Made by a program: the position numbers and the translations under genes
Notes under the pieces: model-generated
Seen by the model: the letters and a program-made list of their open reading frames with translations, nothing else
What the model was told of the DNA's origin: nothing
Databases searched by the model: none
In this document: positions 46,527 to 55,554 of the stretch, one piece after another
How the letters are laid out: the number at the start of each line of letters is the position of its first letter
How positions within the stretch are numbered: position 1 is the stretch's first letter
Assembly (NCBI RefSeq): GCF_030758955.1
Contig: NZ_CP132360.1
Coordinates: 812,905-876,904, forward strand
Direction of reading: 5' to 3'
Length of the DNA stretch: 64,000 nucleotides
Source of the DNA: Agrococcus beijingensis
GTDB taxonomy: Bacteria; Actinomycetota; Actinomycetes; Actinomycetales; Microbacteriaceae

Positions 46527-46683
46527 GCCAGCAGCGCCGCCGTCACCGCCCGGGTCGCCGCCTTCCGGGCCGGGCGGGGACCGAGGTCGCCGAGTGCGTA
46601 GCCGCCGAGCAGCAGCGCTCGCATGCTCGGCACCTCCTCGCTCCGCATGATGCGCCGCCGGGCACCCGCGGCCAAGGCGCGCA

Positions 46684-46689
46684 TATGCT
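46684..46689 (+). promoter_or_regulatory. -10-like TATGCT, leaderless start
   Basis: TATGCT is six bases (GGCGGC) before ATG 46696. Confidence 0.45.
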
Positions 46690-46695
46690 GGCGGC

Positions 46696-47706
46696 ATGAC
46701 CCGTGACCCGTTGCAGTTCGGCCTGTTCGTCCCTCAGGGCTGGCGCCTCGACCTCGTCGGCATCGACCCGGCCGAGCAGTGGGGGCGGATGCTCGAGGTC
46801 GCCTCGCGCGCGGACGCCGGGCCGTGGGACTCCATCTGGGTCTACGACCACATGCACACCACGCCGCAGCCGACCGCCGAGGCGACGCACGAGGCCTGGA
46901 CGCTGATGGCGGCGCTGGCCGCGAGCACGAAGCGGGTGCGGCTCGGGCAGATGTGCACGTGCATCGGCTACCGCAACCCCGCGCTGCTGGCGAAGATCGC
47001 CGCCACCGTCGACTTGATCTCCGGCGGTCGGCTCGAGTTCGGCATCGGCGCGGGCTGGTACGAGCACGAGTGGCGCGCCTACGGCTACGGGTTCCCCGGT
47101 GTCGGCGACCGCATCTCTGCGCTGCGCGACGGCGTGCAGATCATCCAGCGGCTCTGGGCCGAGGGCGAGGCGACGATCGAGTCGCAGACGTTCACGGTCG
47201 ACGGCGCGATCTGCCGGCCGCAGCCGCTGCAGCTCGGCCGCGACGGCCGCCCCCGTATCCCCACCTGGATCGCCGGCGGCGGCGAGCAGCGCACCCTCCG
47301 CTACGCGGCGAAGTGGGCGGACGCCACGAACTTCGGCGGCGGCCCCGAGCAGTTCGCCCGCAAGCGCGACGTGCTGCTCGGCCACCTCGACCGCGAGGGG
47401 CGCGACCCCGCAGAGGTGCGCCTGACCTCGAACCTGAACATCGTGGTGCGCGAGAGCGAGGCCGAGGCCCGGCGAGTCGTCGACGAGGTCAACGCGCGCG
47501 CAGACTCGGCGATGCGCCCCGAGCACGCGGGATCCGGCTTCTCGACCAAGGGTGCGGTCGTCGGCACGCCGCAGATGGTGCTCGACCACGTGGGCGCGCT
47601 GCGCGAGGCGGGCCTCGGCACGCTCATCGCCTACATGCCCGAGGTCGCGTTCGCGCAGGACGGCATCGCGCTGTTCGAGAGCGAGGTGATGGGCCGGCTC
47701 GACTGA
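46696..47706 (+). CDS. LLM-class F420-dependent oxidoreductase-like protein
   Basis: A 336-residue luciferase-like TIM barrel. Motifs: LQFGLFVPQGWRLDLVGIDP, SIWVYDHMHTTPQPTAEATH, TKRVRLGQMCTCIGYRNPAL, GGRLEFGIGAGWYEHEWRAY, RPRIPTWIAGGGEQRTLRYA and WADATNFGGGPEQFARKRDV. The family uses F420 (or FMN) for hydride transfer on varied substrates; F420 use is expected in actinobacteria but the substrate is unknown. A single gene with leaderless-type start, between polA and the DUF885 gene. Confidence 0.85.
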   Translation: MTRDPLQFGLFVPQGWRLDLVGIDPAEQWGRMLEVASRADAGPWDSIWVYDHMHTTPQPTAEATHEAWTLMAALAASTKRVRLGQMCTCIGYRNPALLAKIAATVDLISGGRLEFGIGAGWYEHEWRAYGYGFPGVGDRISALRDGVQIIQRLWAEGEATIESQTFTVDGAICRPQPLQLGRDGRPRIPTWIAGGGEQRTLRYAAKWADATNFGGGPEQFARKRDVLLGHLDREGRDPAEVRLTSNLNIVVRESEAEARRVVDEVNARADSAMRPEHAGSGFSTKGAVVGTPQMVLDHVGALREAGLGTLIAYMPEVAFAQDGIALFESEVMGRLD

Positions 47707-47741
47707 GGCCGAGTGCGTCGTCGAGCGCGGCGCTGCGCCCC

Positions 47742-47747
47742 TAGGCT
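47742..47747 (+). promoter_or_regulatory. -10-like TAGGCT, leaderless start
   Basis: TAGGCT is seven bases (GTGAGCC) before ATG 47755. Confidence 0.55.
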
Positions 47748-47754
47748 GTGAGCC

Positions 47755-49446
47755 ATGACTGACGAGAACGTCGGCGCGCCGTCGCGCCCGCAGACCGAGA
47801 TCGACCGCATCGCCGAGGGCTACGTCCACCGGGCCGCGGCACTGAACCCTGAGCTGAACGTCTATGTCGGCCTCGAGGGCGACAAGGCCGGGTACGGCGA
47901 CTACTCGCCCGCCGGTCGCGACGCTGACGCCGCGCTCGCACGCGAGTCGCTCGCCGCGCTCGACGCGGTCGAGCCGTCCGACGACATCGACTGGGTGACG
48001 AAGACCGACCTGTCGCGCGAGCTGCAGCTCGAGCTCGACGTGCACGCCTCCGGGTGGGGCGATCGCGACCTGAACAACCTCGCCAGCCCGGCCACGGGCA
48101 TCCGCGACATCTTCGACCTGATGCCGACGGCCACCGACGACGACTGGGCGACCATCGCGCAGCGCATGCGCAACGTGCCCGGCGCGATCGACGGCTACAT
48201 CGACTCGCTGCGCGCCGGCATCGCCAGCGGCAACACTCCCGCCGGGCGGCAGATCGACAACGTGCTCGCGCAGTACGGCGACTACGTGCCCGGCAAGGGC
48301 TTCTTCCACGACTTCGCCGCTGGCGCGGAGGCCGGCGAGTCGGCGCTGCCCGAGTCGCTCCGCGGCGAGCTCGCCGCCGCTGCCGGCGACGCGACCGAGG
48401 CGCACGCGCGGCTCGCGGAGTTCCTGCGCACCGAGCTCGCAGACGCCGCGAACCCCGTCGACGCCGTCGGTCGCGAGTTCTACTCGCTCATGTCGCGCCG
48501 TTTCCTGGGTGCCGAGGTCGACCTCGACGAGACCTACGCGTGGGGCATCGAGGAACTCGACCGCATGCGCGCCGAGCAGGAGGCGATCGCGAACGAGATC
48601 CTCCCCGGCGCCACCGTGGCGGAGGCGATCGCGCACCTCGACGCCGACGAGAGCCGCAAGCTGCACGGCACGGATGCGCTCAAGGCGTGGATGCAGGAGA
48701 CCAGCGACCGCGCCATCGAGGAGCTCGGCCGCAGCCACTTCGACATCGCCGAGCCGATCAAGGCGCTCGAGTGCATGATCGCCCCGACGCAGACGGGCGG
48801 CATCTACTACACGGGCCCCGCCGACGACTTCTCCAGGCCAGGGCGGATGTGGTGGTCGGTGCCCGAGGGCGTCACCGAGTTCGACACGTGGCGAGAGCTG
48901 ACGACCGTGTACCACGAGGGCGTGCCCGGCCATCACCTGCAGATCGCCCAGGCGACCTACAACCGCGCGCAGCTCAACCTGTGGCGGCGGGCGCTGGCCG
49001 GCACGTCGGGCCACGCCGAGGGCTGGGCGCTGTACGCCGAGCGCCTGATGGAGTCGCTCGGCTACCTCGACGACCCCGCCGACCGGCTCGGCATGCTCGA
49101 CGGGCAGCGGATGCGCGCAGCCCGCGTCGTGCTCGACATCGGCGTGCACCTCGGCAAGCCCCGCCTCGACGGCACGGGGGAGTGGGACTTCGACTACGCC
49201 TTCGAGTTCCTGAAGTCGAACGTGAACATGAACGAGCCGTTCGTGCGGTTCGAGGTCAACCGCTACTTCGGCTGGCCGGGCCAGGCGCCCTCGTACAAGA
49301 TCGGCCAGCGCATCTTCGAGCAGATCCGCGACGCGGCGCGCGACGCCGAGGGCGACGCGTTCGACCTCAAGGGCTTCCACAGCCGCGTGCTGAACATCGG
49401 CGGCGTGGGCCTCGACACCCTGCGCGGAGCGGTGCTGCGAGGGTAG
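47755..49446 (+). CDS. DUF885-family peptidase-like protein
   Basis: A 563-residue, mostly helical, cytoplasmic protein. The metallopeptidase-like motif TTVYHEGVPGHHLQIAQATY (HEGxPGHH) is at about residues 385-404, followed by the conserved WALYAERLMESLGYLDDPAD and by VRFEVNRYFGWPGQAPSYKI near the C-terminus. These are hallmarks of DUF885, a family related to M3-like gluzincins with a few members shown to be oligopeptidases; the substrate here is unknown. Leaderless-type start. Confidence 0.85.
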   Translation: MTDENVGAPSRPQTEIDRIAEGYVHRAAALNPELNVYVGLEGDKAGYGDYSPAGRDADAALARESLAALDAVEPSDDIDWVTKTDLSRELQLELDVHASGWGDRDLNNLASPATGIRDIFDLMPTATDDDWATIAQRMRNVPGAIDGYIDSLRAGIASGNTPAGRQIDNVLAQYGDYVPGKGFFHDFAAGAEAGESALPESLRGELAAAAGDATEAHARLAEFLRTELADAANPVDAVGREFYSLMSRRFLGAEVDLDETYAWGIEELDRMRAEQEAIANEILPGATVAEAIAHLDADESRKLHGTDALKAWMQETSDRAIEELGRSHFDIAEPIKALECMIAPTQTGGIYYTGPADDFSRPGRMWWSVPEGVTEFDTWRELTTVYHEGVPGHHLQIAQATYNRAQLNLWRRALAGTSGHAEGWALYAERLMESLGYLDDPADRLGMLDGQRMRAARVVLDIGVHLGKPRLDGTGEWDFDYAFEFLKSNVNMNEPFVRFEVNRYFGWPGQAPSYKIGQRIFEQIRDAARDAEGDAFDLKGFHSRVLNIGGVGLDTLRGAVLRG

Positions 49447-49477
49447 ATCGAGGCCCTTCGCAGGCCCTGCACCCCGG

Positions 49478-49507
49478 TTGTCCGCCGCGACAGCCGGGGT
49501 GTAGGCT
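49478..49507 (+). promoter_or_regulatory. rpsA promoter
   Basis: TTGTCC (49478-49483), 18-base spacer, TAGGCT (49502-49507). Here the TAGGCT box is about 98 bases before the start codon, so this mRNA has a leader, which includes a small GTCAC-TCGT-GTGAC hairpin (49514-49527). Confidence 0.55.
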
Positions 49508-49605
49508 TGTCCGGTCACTCGTGTGACGGAACAATCCACCCGAACGTCGACGACGCATCCGCATGCCGTCGACCCGATCTCCTCCAATAAGGCAACTTGA
49601 ACCCT

Positions 49606-51066
49606 ATGACCACTGCAACGACCACGGCTCCCAAGCAGGTCGCTGTGAACGACATCGGCTCGGCCGATGACTTCATGGCCGCCGTTGAGAAGACCCTGAA
49701 GTTCTTCAATGACGGCGACCTCATCGAGGGCACCGTCGTCAAGATCGACCGCGATGAGGTCCTTCTCGACGTCGGCTACAAGACCGAGGGCGTCATCCCC
49801 TCGCGCGAGCTCTCCATCAAGCACGACGTCGACCCCACCGAGGTCGTCGAGGTCGGCGACACCGTCGAGGCGCTCGTCCTCCAGAAGGAGGACAAGGAGG
49901 GTCGCCTGATCCTCTCGAAGAAGCGTGCGCAGTACGAGCGCGCCTGGGGCGACGTCGAGCGCATCAAGGACGAGGACGGCGTCGTCACCGGCACGGTCAT
50001 CGAGGTCGTCAAGGGCGGCCTCATCGTCGACATCGGCCTCCGCGGCTTCCTGCCGGCCTCGCTCATCGAGCTGCGCCGCGTCCGCGACCTCACGCCGTAC
50101 CTCGGCCAGGAGATCGAGGCCAAGATCCTCGAGCTCGACAAGAACCGCAACAACGTCGTGCTGTCGCGCCGTGCGCTGCTCGAGGAGACGCAGTCGGCCT
50201 CGCGCGGGCAGTTCCTGCAGTCGCTCCAGAAGGGCCAGGTCCGCAAGGGCGTCGTCTCGTCGATCGTCAACTTCGGCGCGTTCGTCGACCTGGGCGGCGT
50301 GGACGGCCTCGTGCACGTCTCGGAGCTCTCGTGGAAGCACATCGAGCACGCCTCCGAGGTCGTCGAGGTCGGCCAGGAGGTCACCGTCGAGATCCTGACC
50401 GTCGAGCTCGACCGCGAGCGGGTCTCGCTGTCGCTCAAGGCGACGCAGGAGGACCCGTGGCAGATCTTCGCCCGCACCCACGCCATCGGCCAGGTCGCAC
50501 CGGGCAAGGTCACCAAGCTCGTCACCTTCGGTGCGTTCGTGCGCGTCGCAGACGGCATCGAGGGCCTCGTGCACATCTCGGAGCTGTCGGGCAAGCACGT
50601 CGAGACGGCTGACCAGGTCGTCGCGGTCGGCGACGAGGTCTTCGTGAAGATCATCGACATCGACCTCGAGCGCCGCCGCATCTCGCTCTCGCTGAAGCAG
50701 GCGAACGAGGGCGTCGACCCCGAGGGCACCGACTTCGACCCCGCGCTCTACGGCATGCTCGCCGAGTACGACGAGCAGGGCAACTACAAGTTCCCGGAGG
50801 GCTTCGACCCCGAGACGAACGAGTGGAAGGAAGGCTTCGACACCCAGCGCGAGGCCTGGGAGGCCGAGTACGCCGCAGCGCAGTCGCGCTGGGAGGCGCA
50901 CAAGGCGCAGGTCGCCACGTCCCGCGACGCCGAGGTGCTCTCGAACGACGTGCCCTCGGGCGCATCCTCGTTCGGCGGCAGCACCGAGGAGTCGGGCGTC
51001 GGCACGCTGGCCGACGACGAGGCTCTCGCGGCGCTCCGCGAGAAGCTCACCGGCGCGACCGAGTAG
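49606..51066 (+). CDS. rpsA: 30S ribosomal protein S1
   Basis: A 486-residue S1 with four OB-fold S1 motifs (about 38-107, 125-190, 211-279, 296-365): GDLIEGTVVKIDRDEVLLDV, GTVIEVVKGGLIVDIGLRGF, GVVSSIVNFGAFVDLGGVDG and GKVTKLVTFGAFVRVADGIE. An acidic tail (about 370-486) follows. The N-terminus APKQVAVNDIGSADDF is the actinobacterial form. ATG 49606 is chosen over an in-frame TTG at 49597, although AAGG is better placed for the TTG. S1 binds mRNA during initiation of leadered messages. Confidence 0.95.
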   Translation: MTTATTTAPKQVAVNDIGSADDFMAAVEKTLKFFNDGDLIEGTVVKIDRDEVLLDVGYKTEGVIPSRELSIKHDVDPTEVVEVGDTVEALVLQKEDKEGRLILSKKRAQYERAWGDVERIKDEDGVVTGTVIEVVKGGLIVDIGLRGFLPASLIELRRVRDLTPYLGQEIEAKILELDKNRNNVVLSRRALLEETQSASRGQFLQSLQKGQVRKGVVSSIVNFGAFVDLGGVDGLVHVSELSWKHIEHASEVVEVGQEVTVEILTVELDRERVSLSLKATQEDPWQIFARTHAIGQVAPGKVTKLVTFGAFVRVADGIEGLVHISELSGKHVETADQVVAVGDEVFVKIIDIDLERRRISLSLKQANEGVDPEGTDFDPALYGMLAEYDEQGNYKFPEGFDPETNEWKEGFDTQREAWEAEYAAAQSRWEAHKAQVATSRDAEVLSNDVPSGASSFGGSTEESGVGTLADDEALAALREKLTGATE

Positions 51067-51081
51067 TCAACCATCACGCAG

Positions 51082-51112
51082 AGCGGGCCGCACCTTCCGG
51101 GTGCGGCCCGCT
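51082..51112. terminator. rpsA terminator hairpin
   Basis: 13-base stem AGCGGGCCGCACC / GGTGCGGCCCGCT with a 5-base loop, between converging rpsA and DUF4126 genes. Confidence 0.85.
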
Positions 51113-51134
51113 TCGCGTTGGCGCAGGTGCCGGC

Positions 51135-51758
51135 TCAGGTCTCGGCGAGCCGGTCGGTGGCCGGTCGGAGATCGGCGTTGCGACGGCGCCGGGCGCTGCG
51201 CCAGATCGACCAGCCGAGCAGGCCGAGCAGGGCGAGGGCCAGCAGCACCAGCAGCGGCGCGACGATCGCCAGCAGCGACATGCCGACCGCCCCGACGTCC
51301 TCGATCGTCGAGACGACGGGGGCGGCGGCGCCCGCGGTGGCGAGGTTCGCCGCCGGTCGCAGCGTGGTCTTCCCGGCGTGCACCACGAGCGCGATCACGG
51401 CGCCCACGACGATCGGCACCCACTGGTTCGAGGCGAAGAACGCCGCCGGGTCGGTGACGGCGACGGTGGATGCGGTGGAGGACGACCCGAAGACGAGGCC
51501 GCCCGCCGTCGGGCGCACGATGGTCTGGATCACGTCGTTCACGCTGTCGACGGCCGGGATCTTGTCGGCGACCAGCTCGACGACGAGCAGCACCGCGACG
51601 ATGCCGAGCACCCAGCCGTTCGACAGCCAGTCCCATCCCTCCGGCAGCGCCATCACGTCGGGGAAGAAGCGGTTCGCCACGCCCACCACGAGCAGCGGGA
51701 TGTAGGCGTTCATGCCCGCTGCGGCAGCGAGCCCCGAACCGGTCAGGAACTCGAGCAT
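51135..51758 (-). CDS. DUF4126 membrane protein
   Basis: A 207-residue protein with about five membrane segments: LAAAAGMNAYIPLLVVGVAN near the start, WVLGIVAVLLVVELVADKIP, QWVPIVVGAVIALVVHAGKT and AIVAPLLVLLALALLGLLGW. The AGMNAY and ADKIPAVDSVNDVIQT motifs are the DUF4126 hallmarks. Function unknown. GGAGAG before ATG 51758 decides the start; a longer frame begins 11 codons upstream but adds no membrane-protein sequence. Confidence 0.85.
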   Translation of the reverse strand: MLEFLTGSGLAAAAGMNAYIPLLVVGVANRFFPDVMALPEGWDWLSNGWVLGIVAVLLVVELVADKIPAVDSVNDVIQTIVRPTAGGLVFGSSSTASTVAVTDPAAFFASNQWVPIVVGAVIALVVHAGKTTLRPAANLATAGAAAPVVSTIEDVGAVGMSLLAIVAPLLVLLALALLGLLGWSIWRSARRRRNADLRPATDRLAET

Positions 51759-51846
51759 CGTCTCTCCATCCTGCGGCGGGTGGCGCCGCATGGGCAGATC
51801 GTAGCCGCGGGCGCCCGTCGCGTCCCGAGAAGCGTCGCGGGCGCGG

Positions 51847-51852
51847 TACCGT
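51847..51852 (+). promoter_or_regulatory. -10-like TACCGT, leaderless start
   Basis: TACCGT is six bases (CAGTGC) before ATG 51859. Confidence 0.45.
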
Positions 51853-51858
51853 CAGTGC

Positions 51859-53478
51859 ATGACGGCGGTGGTCACGACTGCGCGCGCAGGCGGCGCGCAT
51901 CCCGACCGTACCCGCGAGCGCGCCACGGCGGTCAACCAGCTGCTCTTCGCCGCCGCGTGCCTGGTGGCCTGCTCGCTCATCATCGTGCTGGGCGACCTCG
52001 CCGACGGCGCGCTGCTGTTCGTCGGGGTGCTGCTGGTGTTCGCGCTGACGATCCTGGCGCTGGTGGTGCCCTGGAACCGCCTGCCCGCCGCGCTCGTGGC
52101 GCTGGTGCCGGTCGGCGATCTGGTGGCCATCTTCCTGCTGCAGCTCGCCGACTTCAACAGCGAGGTGTGGCCGCTGTGGATGGTGCCGGCGACGTGGCTC
52201 GCCACCATCGGCGGCTGGCCGGGCCTCATCCTCGGCGCGGGTGGCTCGAGCGCCCTCTTCTGGGCGTCGTCGCTGCTGAGCGATGCGTTCGGCAGCCCCG
52301 TGCACGTGCTGCTCGGCCCGCTCGCCATCACGGCCGCATCCGTCGTCGCCTTCGTGGCGGCGCGCCGCTCAGCTGCGCAGCGAGCGCTGCTCGACGAGCA
52401 GGCCGACTACCTCGACCACGCCGTCGAGCGTGCACGCCGGCAGGAGGATGCCGTGAGCGAGCTGCTCGACGCGGTCGACTTCGGCGTGGTGCGCATCGCC
52501 GCCGACGGCACCATCGCGATCGAGAACGACGCGCACGCGCGCCTGAGCACCATCGTCGACGACGGCGCGCTCTTCGCCGCCGACGGCGAGACGCCGATCG
52601 AGCCGGGCATGTCTCCTGCCGCACGGGCCCGCCGCGGCGACACGTTCGAGAACCTGCTGTACTGGCAGGGCGCCGCGAGCGAGACACGGCGGGCGCTGCA
52701 GTCGACCGCACGTCGGCTCATCGACATCAACGGCACCGACGTCGGCGCCATCCTCATCACCCGCGACGTCACCGCCGAACAGCAGGCCGTGCACATCCGT
52801 GACGAGCTGGTCGCCTCGGTCTCGCACGAGCTGCGCACGCCGCTGACGAGCGTGCTCGGGCACCTCGACCTCGCCCTCGACAGCGGCGACGTGGGTGCCG
52901 GCGCCCGCAGAAGCCTCGAGATCGCCGAGCGCAACGCCTCGCGGCTGCTCGTCATCATCGGCGACATCCTGGCTGCGACCGCCGAGGGCCCGGGGCGCTT
53001 CGATGTGCGGCCGGTCACCGAGGACCTCGCGCGGGTCGTGCAGGCGTCGGTGGAGTCGATCGAGCCCCGCGCCTCGGACCGCAACATCCGCATCGACAGC
53101 TCCGGCATCGAGCCGGCGGAGGCCGAGTTCGACCCGATCCGCATCAGGCAGGTGGTCGACAACCTGGTCGGCAACGCCGTGAACTACCACACGGGCGACG
53201 GCCTGATCGAGGTGGGCGTCACCGCCGACGACAAGCACGCCTGGCTCGTGGTGCGCGACGACGGGCCCGGCATCGCCGAGGATGCGCTCCCGCACCTGTT
53301 CGAGCGCCGCTATCGCGCGCGTGGCACCAGCGGCCGCTCGCCCGGCAACGGCCTCGGCCTCTCGATCTCTCGCGACCTCGTGCGCGCGCACGGCGGCGAG
53401 ATCACCGTCCAGAGCGAACCGGGCAGCGGCGCCACCTTCGTGGTGCGGCTCCCGCGGCGCAGCGCAGGAGCCGCATGA
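51859..53478 (+). CDS. membrane sensor histidine kinase
   Basis: A 539-residue kinase. Residues about 30-170 hold five or six helices (LLFAAACLVACSLIIVLGDL; LLFVGVLLVFALTILALVV; AALVALVPVGDLVAIFLL). A PAS-like region (about 185-300, VDFGVVRIAADGTIAIENDA) links to HisKA with ELVASVSHELRTPLTSVLGH (His near residue 323) and HATPase_c with VDNLVGNAVNYHTGDG, VVRDDGPGIAEDALPHLFER and NGLGLSISRDLVRAHGGEI. It overlaps the following GGDEF-like gene by four bases, and the OmpR-type regulator converging from the right is a candidate partner. Confidence 0.9.
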   Translation: MTAVVTTARAGGAHPDRTRERATAVNQLLFAAACLVACSLIIVLGDLADGALLFVGVLLVFALTILALVVPWNRLPAALVALVPVGDLVAIFLLQLADFNSEVWPLWMVPATWLATIGGWPGLILGAGGSSALFWASSLLSDAFGSPVHVLLGPLAITAASVVAFVAARRSAAQRALLDEQADYLDHAVERARRQEDAVSELLDAVDFGVVRIAADGTIAIENDAHARLSTIVDDGALFAADGETPIEPGMSPAARARRGDTFENLLYWQGAASETRRALQSTARRLIDINGTDVGAILITRDVTAEQQAVHIRDELVASVSHELRTPLTSVLGHLDLALDSGDVGAGARRSLEIAERNASRLLVIIGDILAATAEGPGRFDVRPVTEDLARVVQASVESIEPRASDRNIRIDSSGIEPAEAEFDPIRIRQVVDNLVGNAVNYHTGDGLIEVGVTADDKHAWLVVRDDGPGIAEDALPHLFERRYRARGTSGRSPGNGLGLSISRDLVRAHGGEITVQSEPGSGATFVVRLPRRSAGAA

Positions 53479-54683
53479 GCCTCGATCCCTATACCGTCAA
53501 GCTGATCACCGCGCTGGTCGTGCACGTCGCGGGCGGCCTGTTCGTGCTCGAGACGATGCTGCGCAAGGACGACCGCGCCGGTCGCGCCTGGGCGATGGGA
53601 TTCCTCAGCGGCATGATCGCCACCGAGGCCTTCGTGATCGCCGAGGTCTCGGAGATCGGGCTCTGGCCGACGGCCATCGGAGACGCTGCCTGGGTCACCT
53701 GCCTGGGGCTGCTGTGGCTCGGCTGCCGCGTCTACAACAACCGCCCGATCGGCCGCGTGGCGCTGGTGATCGCGCTGACGGCGCTGCTGACCGGGGCAGC
53801 GGTGCTGCTCGAGGATGCCGTCGCCGGCGCCTGGTCCGGGTCCTGGGTGATGTTCGCCGCCAACGCCGCGTTCGCCGGGCTCGGCGCCTTCGAGACGGTG
53901 CGCGGCGCCATGCGCCGCACCCGCACGGCGCTCGGCCTCGGCATCGTGCTGCTCGCGGCCGCCGTGTTCCAGCTCGTGCGGCTCATCGCCGGCGTGACCC
54001 TCGGCACCGAGCACGAGGTGCTGCGCGACTGGATCGACAGCGGCGTGGCCGGCATCGCCACCATCTGCCTCGTGATCGTCGCCGTGGTCGTCACCTCCGT
54101 GCTGCGCGTCGAGCAGGTGCGGCTGCGCGGCACCGAGGACACCTCGCTGATGGCGATCGCCTCCGACGGCGTGCTGCTCGCGCCCTCGTTCGCGCGCGTG
54201 CTCGGCGGCCGCCTGATGCGCGCCAACCGACGCGCAGAGCTCTTCGGCGTGCTCGTGGTGCGCATCGACTCGCTCGGCCGCATCGCCACGGCGTTCGGCG
54301 CCGACGAGGCCGACCACGTGCACCAGGCCGCCAGGGCAGCGGTGCGCCGGCTGTCGCCCACCACGGCGGCGCTCGGCACCGACGACCACGGCGTGCTGCT
54401 GCTCGCCTTCCAGCCCAGCTCGCCCGCCGATGCACGTCAGCTGGCCGCCCGCATGCACCGCGCCATGCTCGACCAGCTGCGCACCGCCGGCGTGCCGGTG
54501 GTGCCGCCGATCGGCATGGGCGTGAGCCTCACGAGCATCTCCGGCTACGACCGCGACACGCTCATCGACGCCGCCCGCACGGCGGCGAAGCGCGCGATCG
54601 CCAGCGACGACGTGACCGTGGTGGTCGCCGGCGAGGACGACGAGACCGACGACGCGACGCGGGGTCAGGCGGTGCGGCGGTAG
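53475..54683 (+). CDS. seven-helix membrane protein with degenerate GGDEF domain
   Basis: A 402-residue protein. Residues 1-215 contain seven membrane helices (LITALVVHVAGGLFVLETML and onward to IATICLVIVAVVVTSVLRV). Residues about 230-390 have the fold pattern of a GGDEF domain (FGVLVVRIDSLGRIATAFGA; AARAAVRRLSPTTAALG; ISGYDRDTLIDAARTAAKRA) but the signature GG(D/E)EF is replaced by GTDDHG, so cyclase activity is not expected. It is coupled to the kinase gene (ATGA). It could bind a nucleotide or act as a scaffold. It overlaps the OmpR-type gene tail to tail by 19 bases. Confidence 0.65.
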   Translation: MSLDPYTVKLITALVVHVAGGLFVLETMLRKDDRAGRAWAMGFLSGMIATEAFVIAEVSEIGLWPTAIGDAAWVTCLGLLWLGCRVYNNRPIGRVALVIALTALLTGAAVLLEDAVAGAWSGSWVMFAANAAFAGLGAFETVRGAMRRTRTALGLGIVLLAAAVFQLVRLIAGVTLGTEHEVLRDWIDSGVAGIATICLVIVAVVVTSVLRVEQVRLRGTEDTSLMAIASDGVLLAPSFARVLGGRLMRANRRAELFGVLVVRIDSLGRIATAFGADEADHVHQAARAAVRRLSPTTAALGTDDHGVLLLAFQPSSPADARQLAARMHRAMLDQLRTAGVPVVPPIGMGVSLTSISGYDRDTLIDAARTAAKRAIASDDVTVVVAGEDDETDDATRGQAVRR

Positions 54684-55486
54684 CCGACGCCCCTGACCGT
54701 CTCGATCCAGCGAGGCTCGGAGGGGGACTCGCCGAGCTTGCGGCGCAGGTTCGCGACGTGCACCTCGATGGCGCGGGCGTCGTGCTCGCTGAGGAAGTGG
54801 TCGGGCTCGCCCCGCTCACCGCGGAGCATGCCGGCCAGCTGCAGCTTGCTGACGACGCGGCGGCCGGAGCCCAGCAGCATCCGCAGGATGTCGAACTCGC
54901 TGCGGGTCAGCTCGACCTCGCTGCCGTCGAGCACGACGACGCGAGCACCGGGCTCGAGCCGCAGGCCTCGGTGCTCGAGGCTCATGACCTCGACGTCGTC
55001 CTCGACCCAGGGGGCCGAGCTCGGGTGCGGAGCGCTGGGGGGCGTCTGCGCGGTCAGCGTCGGGACCGGGCCCGTCTCGTCCAGGCCCGGGGGCGGTGAC
55101 GGATGCGTCGAGGCGAGCGCACGAGGACGGCGCATCATCGCCTCGATCCTCGCGCGCAGCTCGCGCGGCCGGAACGGCTTGACGACGTAGTCGTCGGCCC
55201 CGGTCTGCAACCCCACGAGGGTGTCGATCTCGTCGCCGCGGGCAGTGATCATCACCATGTAGGCCGTCGTGATGCTGCGCACCTGCCGCGCGGTCTCGAA
55301 GCCGTCCATGCCGGGCATGTTCACGTCGATGGTGACGACGATGGGGTCGTGCTCGCGCACGAGATCGACGCCGCTCGGGCCATCGGGCGCTGTGTGGACG
55401 GTGAAGCCGCCCTGCGTCAGCACCTGCGCGAGCAGCTCTCGGATGTCCTCGCCGTCCTCGATGACGACCGCGACGTCTTCGTGCAT
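54665..55486 (-). CDS. OmpR-type response regulator
   Basis: A 273-residue regulator. The receiver (about 1-122) has DVAVVIEDGEDIRELLAQVL, IVVTIDVNMPGMDGFETARQ with the phospho-Asp, MVMITARG and DDYVVKPFRPRELRARIEAM. A long Pro-rich linker (about 125-165, STHPSPPPGLDETGPVPTLT) leads to the winged-helix domain (VVVLDGSEVELTRSEFDILR; EHDARAIEVHVANLRRKLGE; WIETVRGVGYRRTA). One acidic-pocket position is EDGED rather than the usual DD. GGGAGA precedes ATG 55486; an upstream ATG at about 55552 is less likely. Its partner may be the kinase at 51859. Confidence 0.88.
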   Translation of the reverse strand: MHEDVAVVIEDGEDIRELLAQVLTQGGFTVHTAPDGPSGVDLVREHDPIVVTIDVNMPGMDGFETARQVRSITTAYMVMITARGDEIDTLVGLQTGADDYVVKPFRPRELRARIEAMMRRPRALASTHPSPPPGLDETGPVPTLTAQTPPSAPHPSSAPWVEDDVEVMSLEHRGLRLEPGARVVVLDGSEVELTRSEFDILRMLLGSGRRVVSKLQLAGMLRGERGEPDHFLSEHDARAIEVHVANLRRKLGESPSEPRWIETVRGVGYRRTA

Positions 55487-55554
55487 CGGTTCTCCCACAT
55501 CCGGCGCCACTGGGGTCGGCGCGATTCGGCTCATGCTAGCGCTCGCCGGCGACA

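Noticed and set aside
46175..46624. Minus-strand ORF starting MRALLLGGYALGDLG with a GAGGAGG site upstream, near the polA end
   Set aside because: The ribosome-binding-site-like sequence is good, but the frame runs about 350 bases antisense into polA with no protein-like features beyond the first 30 residues. It may be a remnant or chance.
46543..50901. Long minus-strand frame opposite the LLM, DUF885 and rpsA genes
   Set aside because: Antisense shadow with His/Asp/Arg-rich low-complexity translation; the opposite strand has three well-supported genes.
55487..55552. Upstream start for the OmpR-type regulator (MSPASASMSRIAP...)
   Set aside because: The receiver domain begins right after ATG 55486, which has a GGGAGA site; the extension has no family support.
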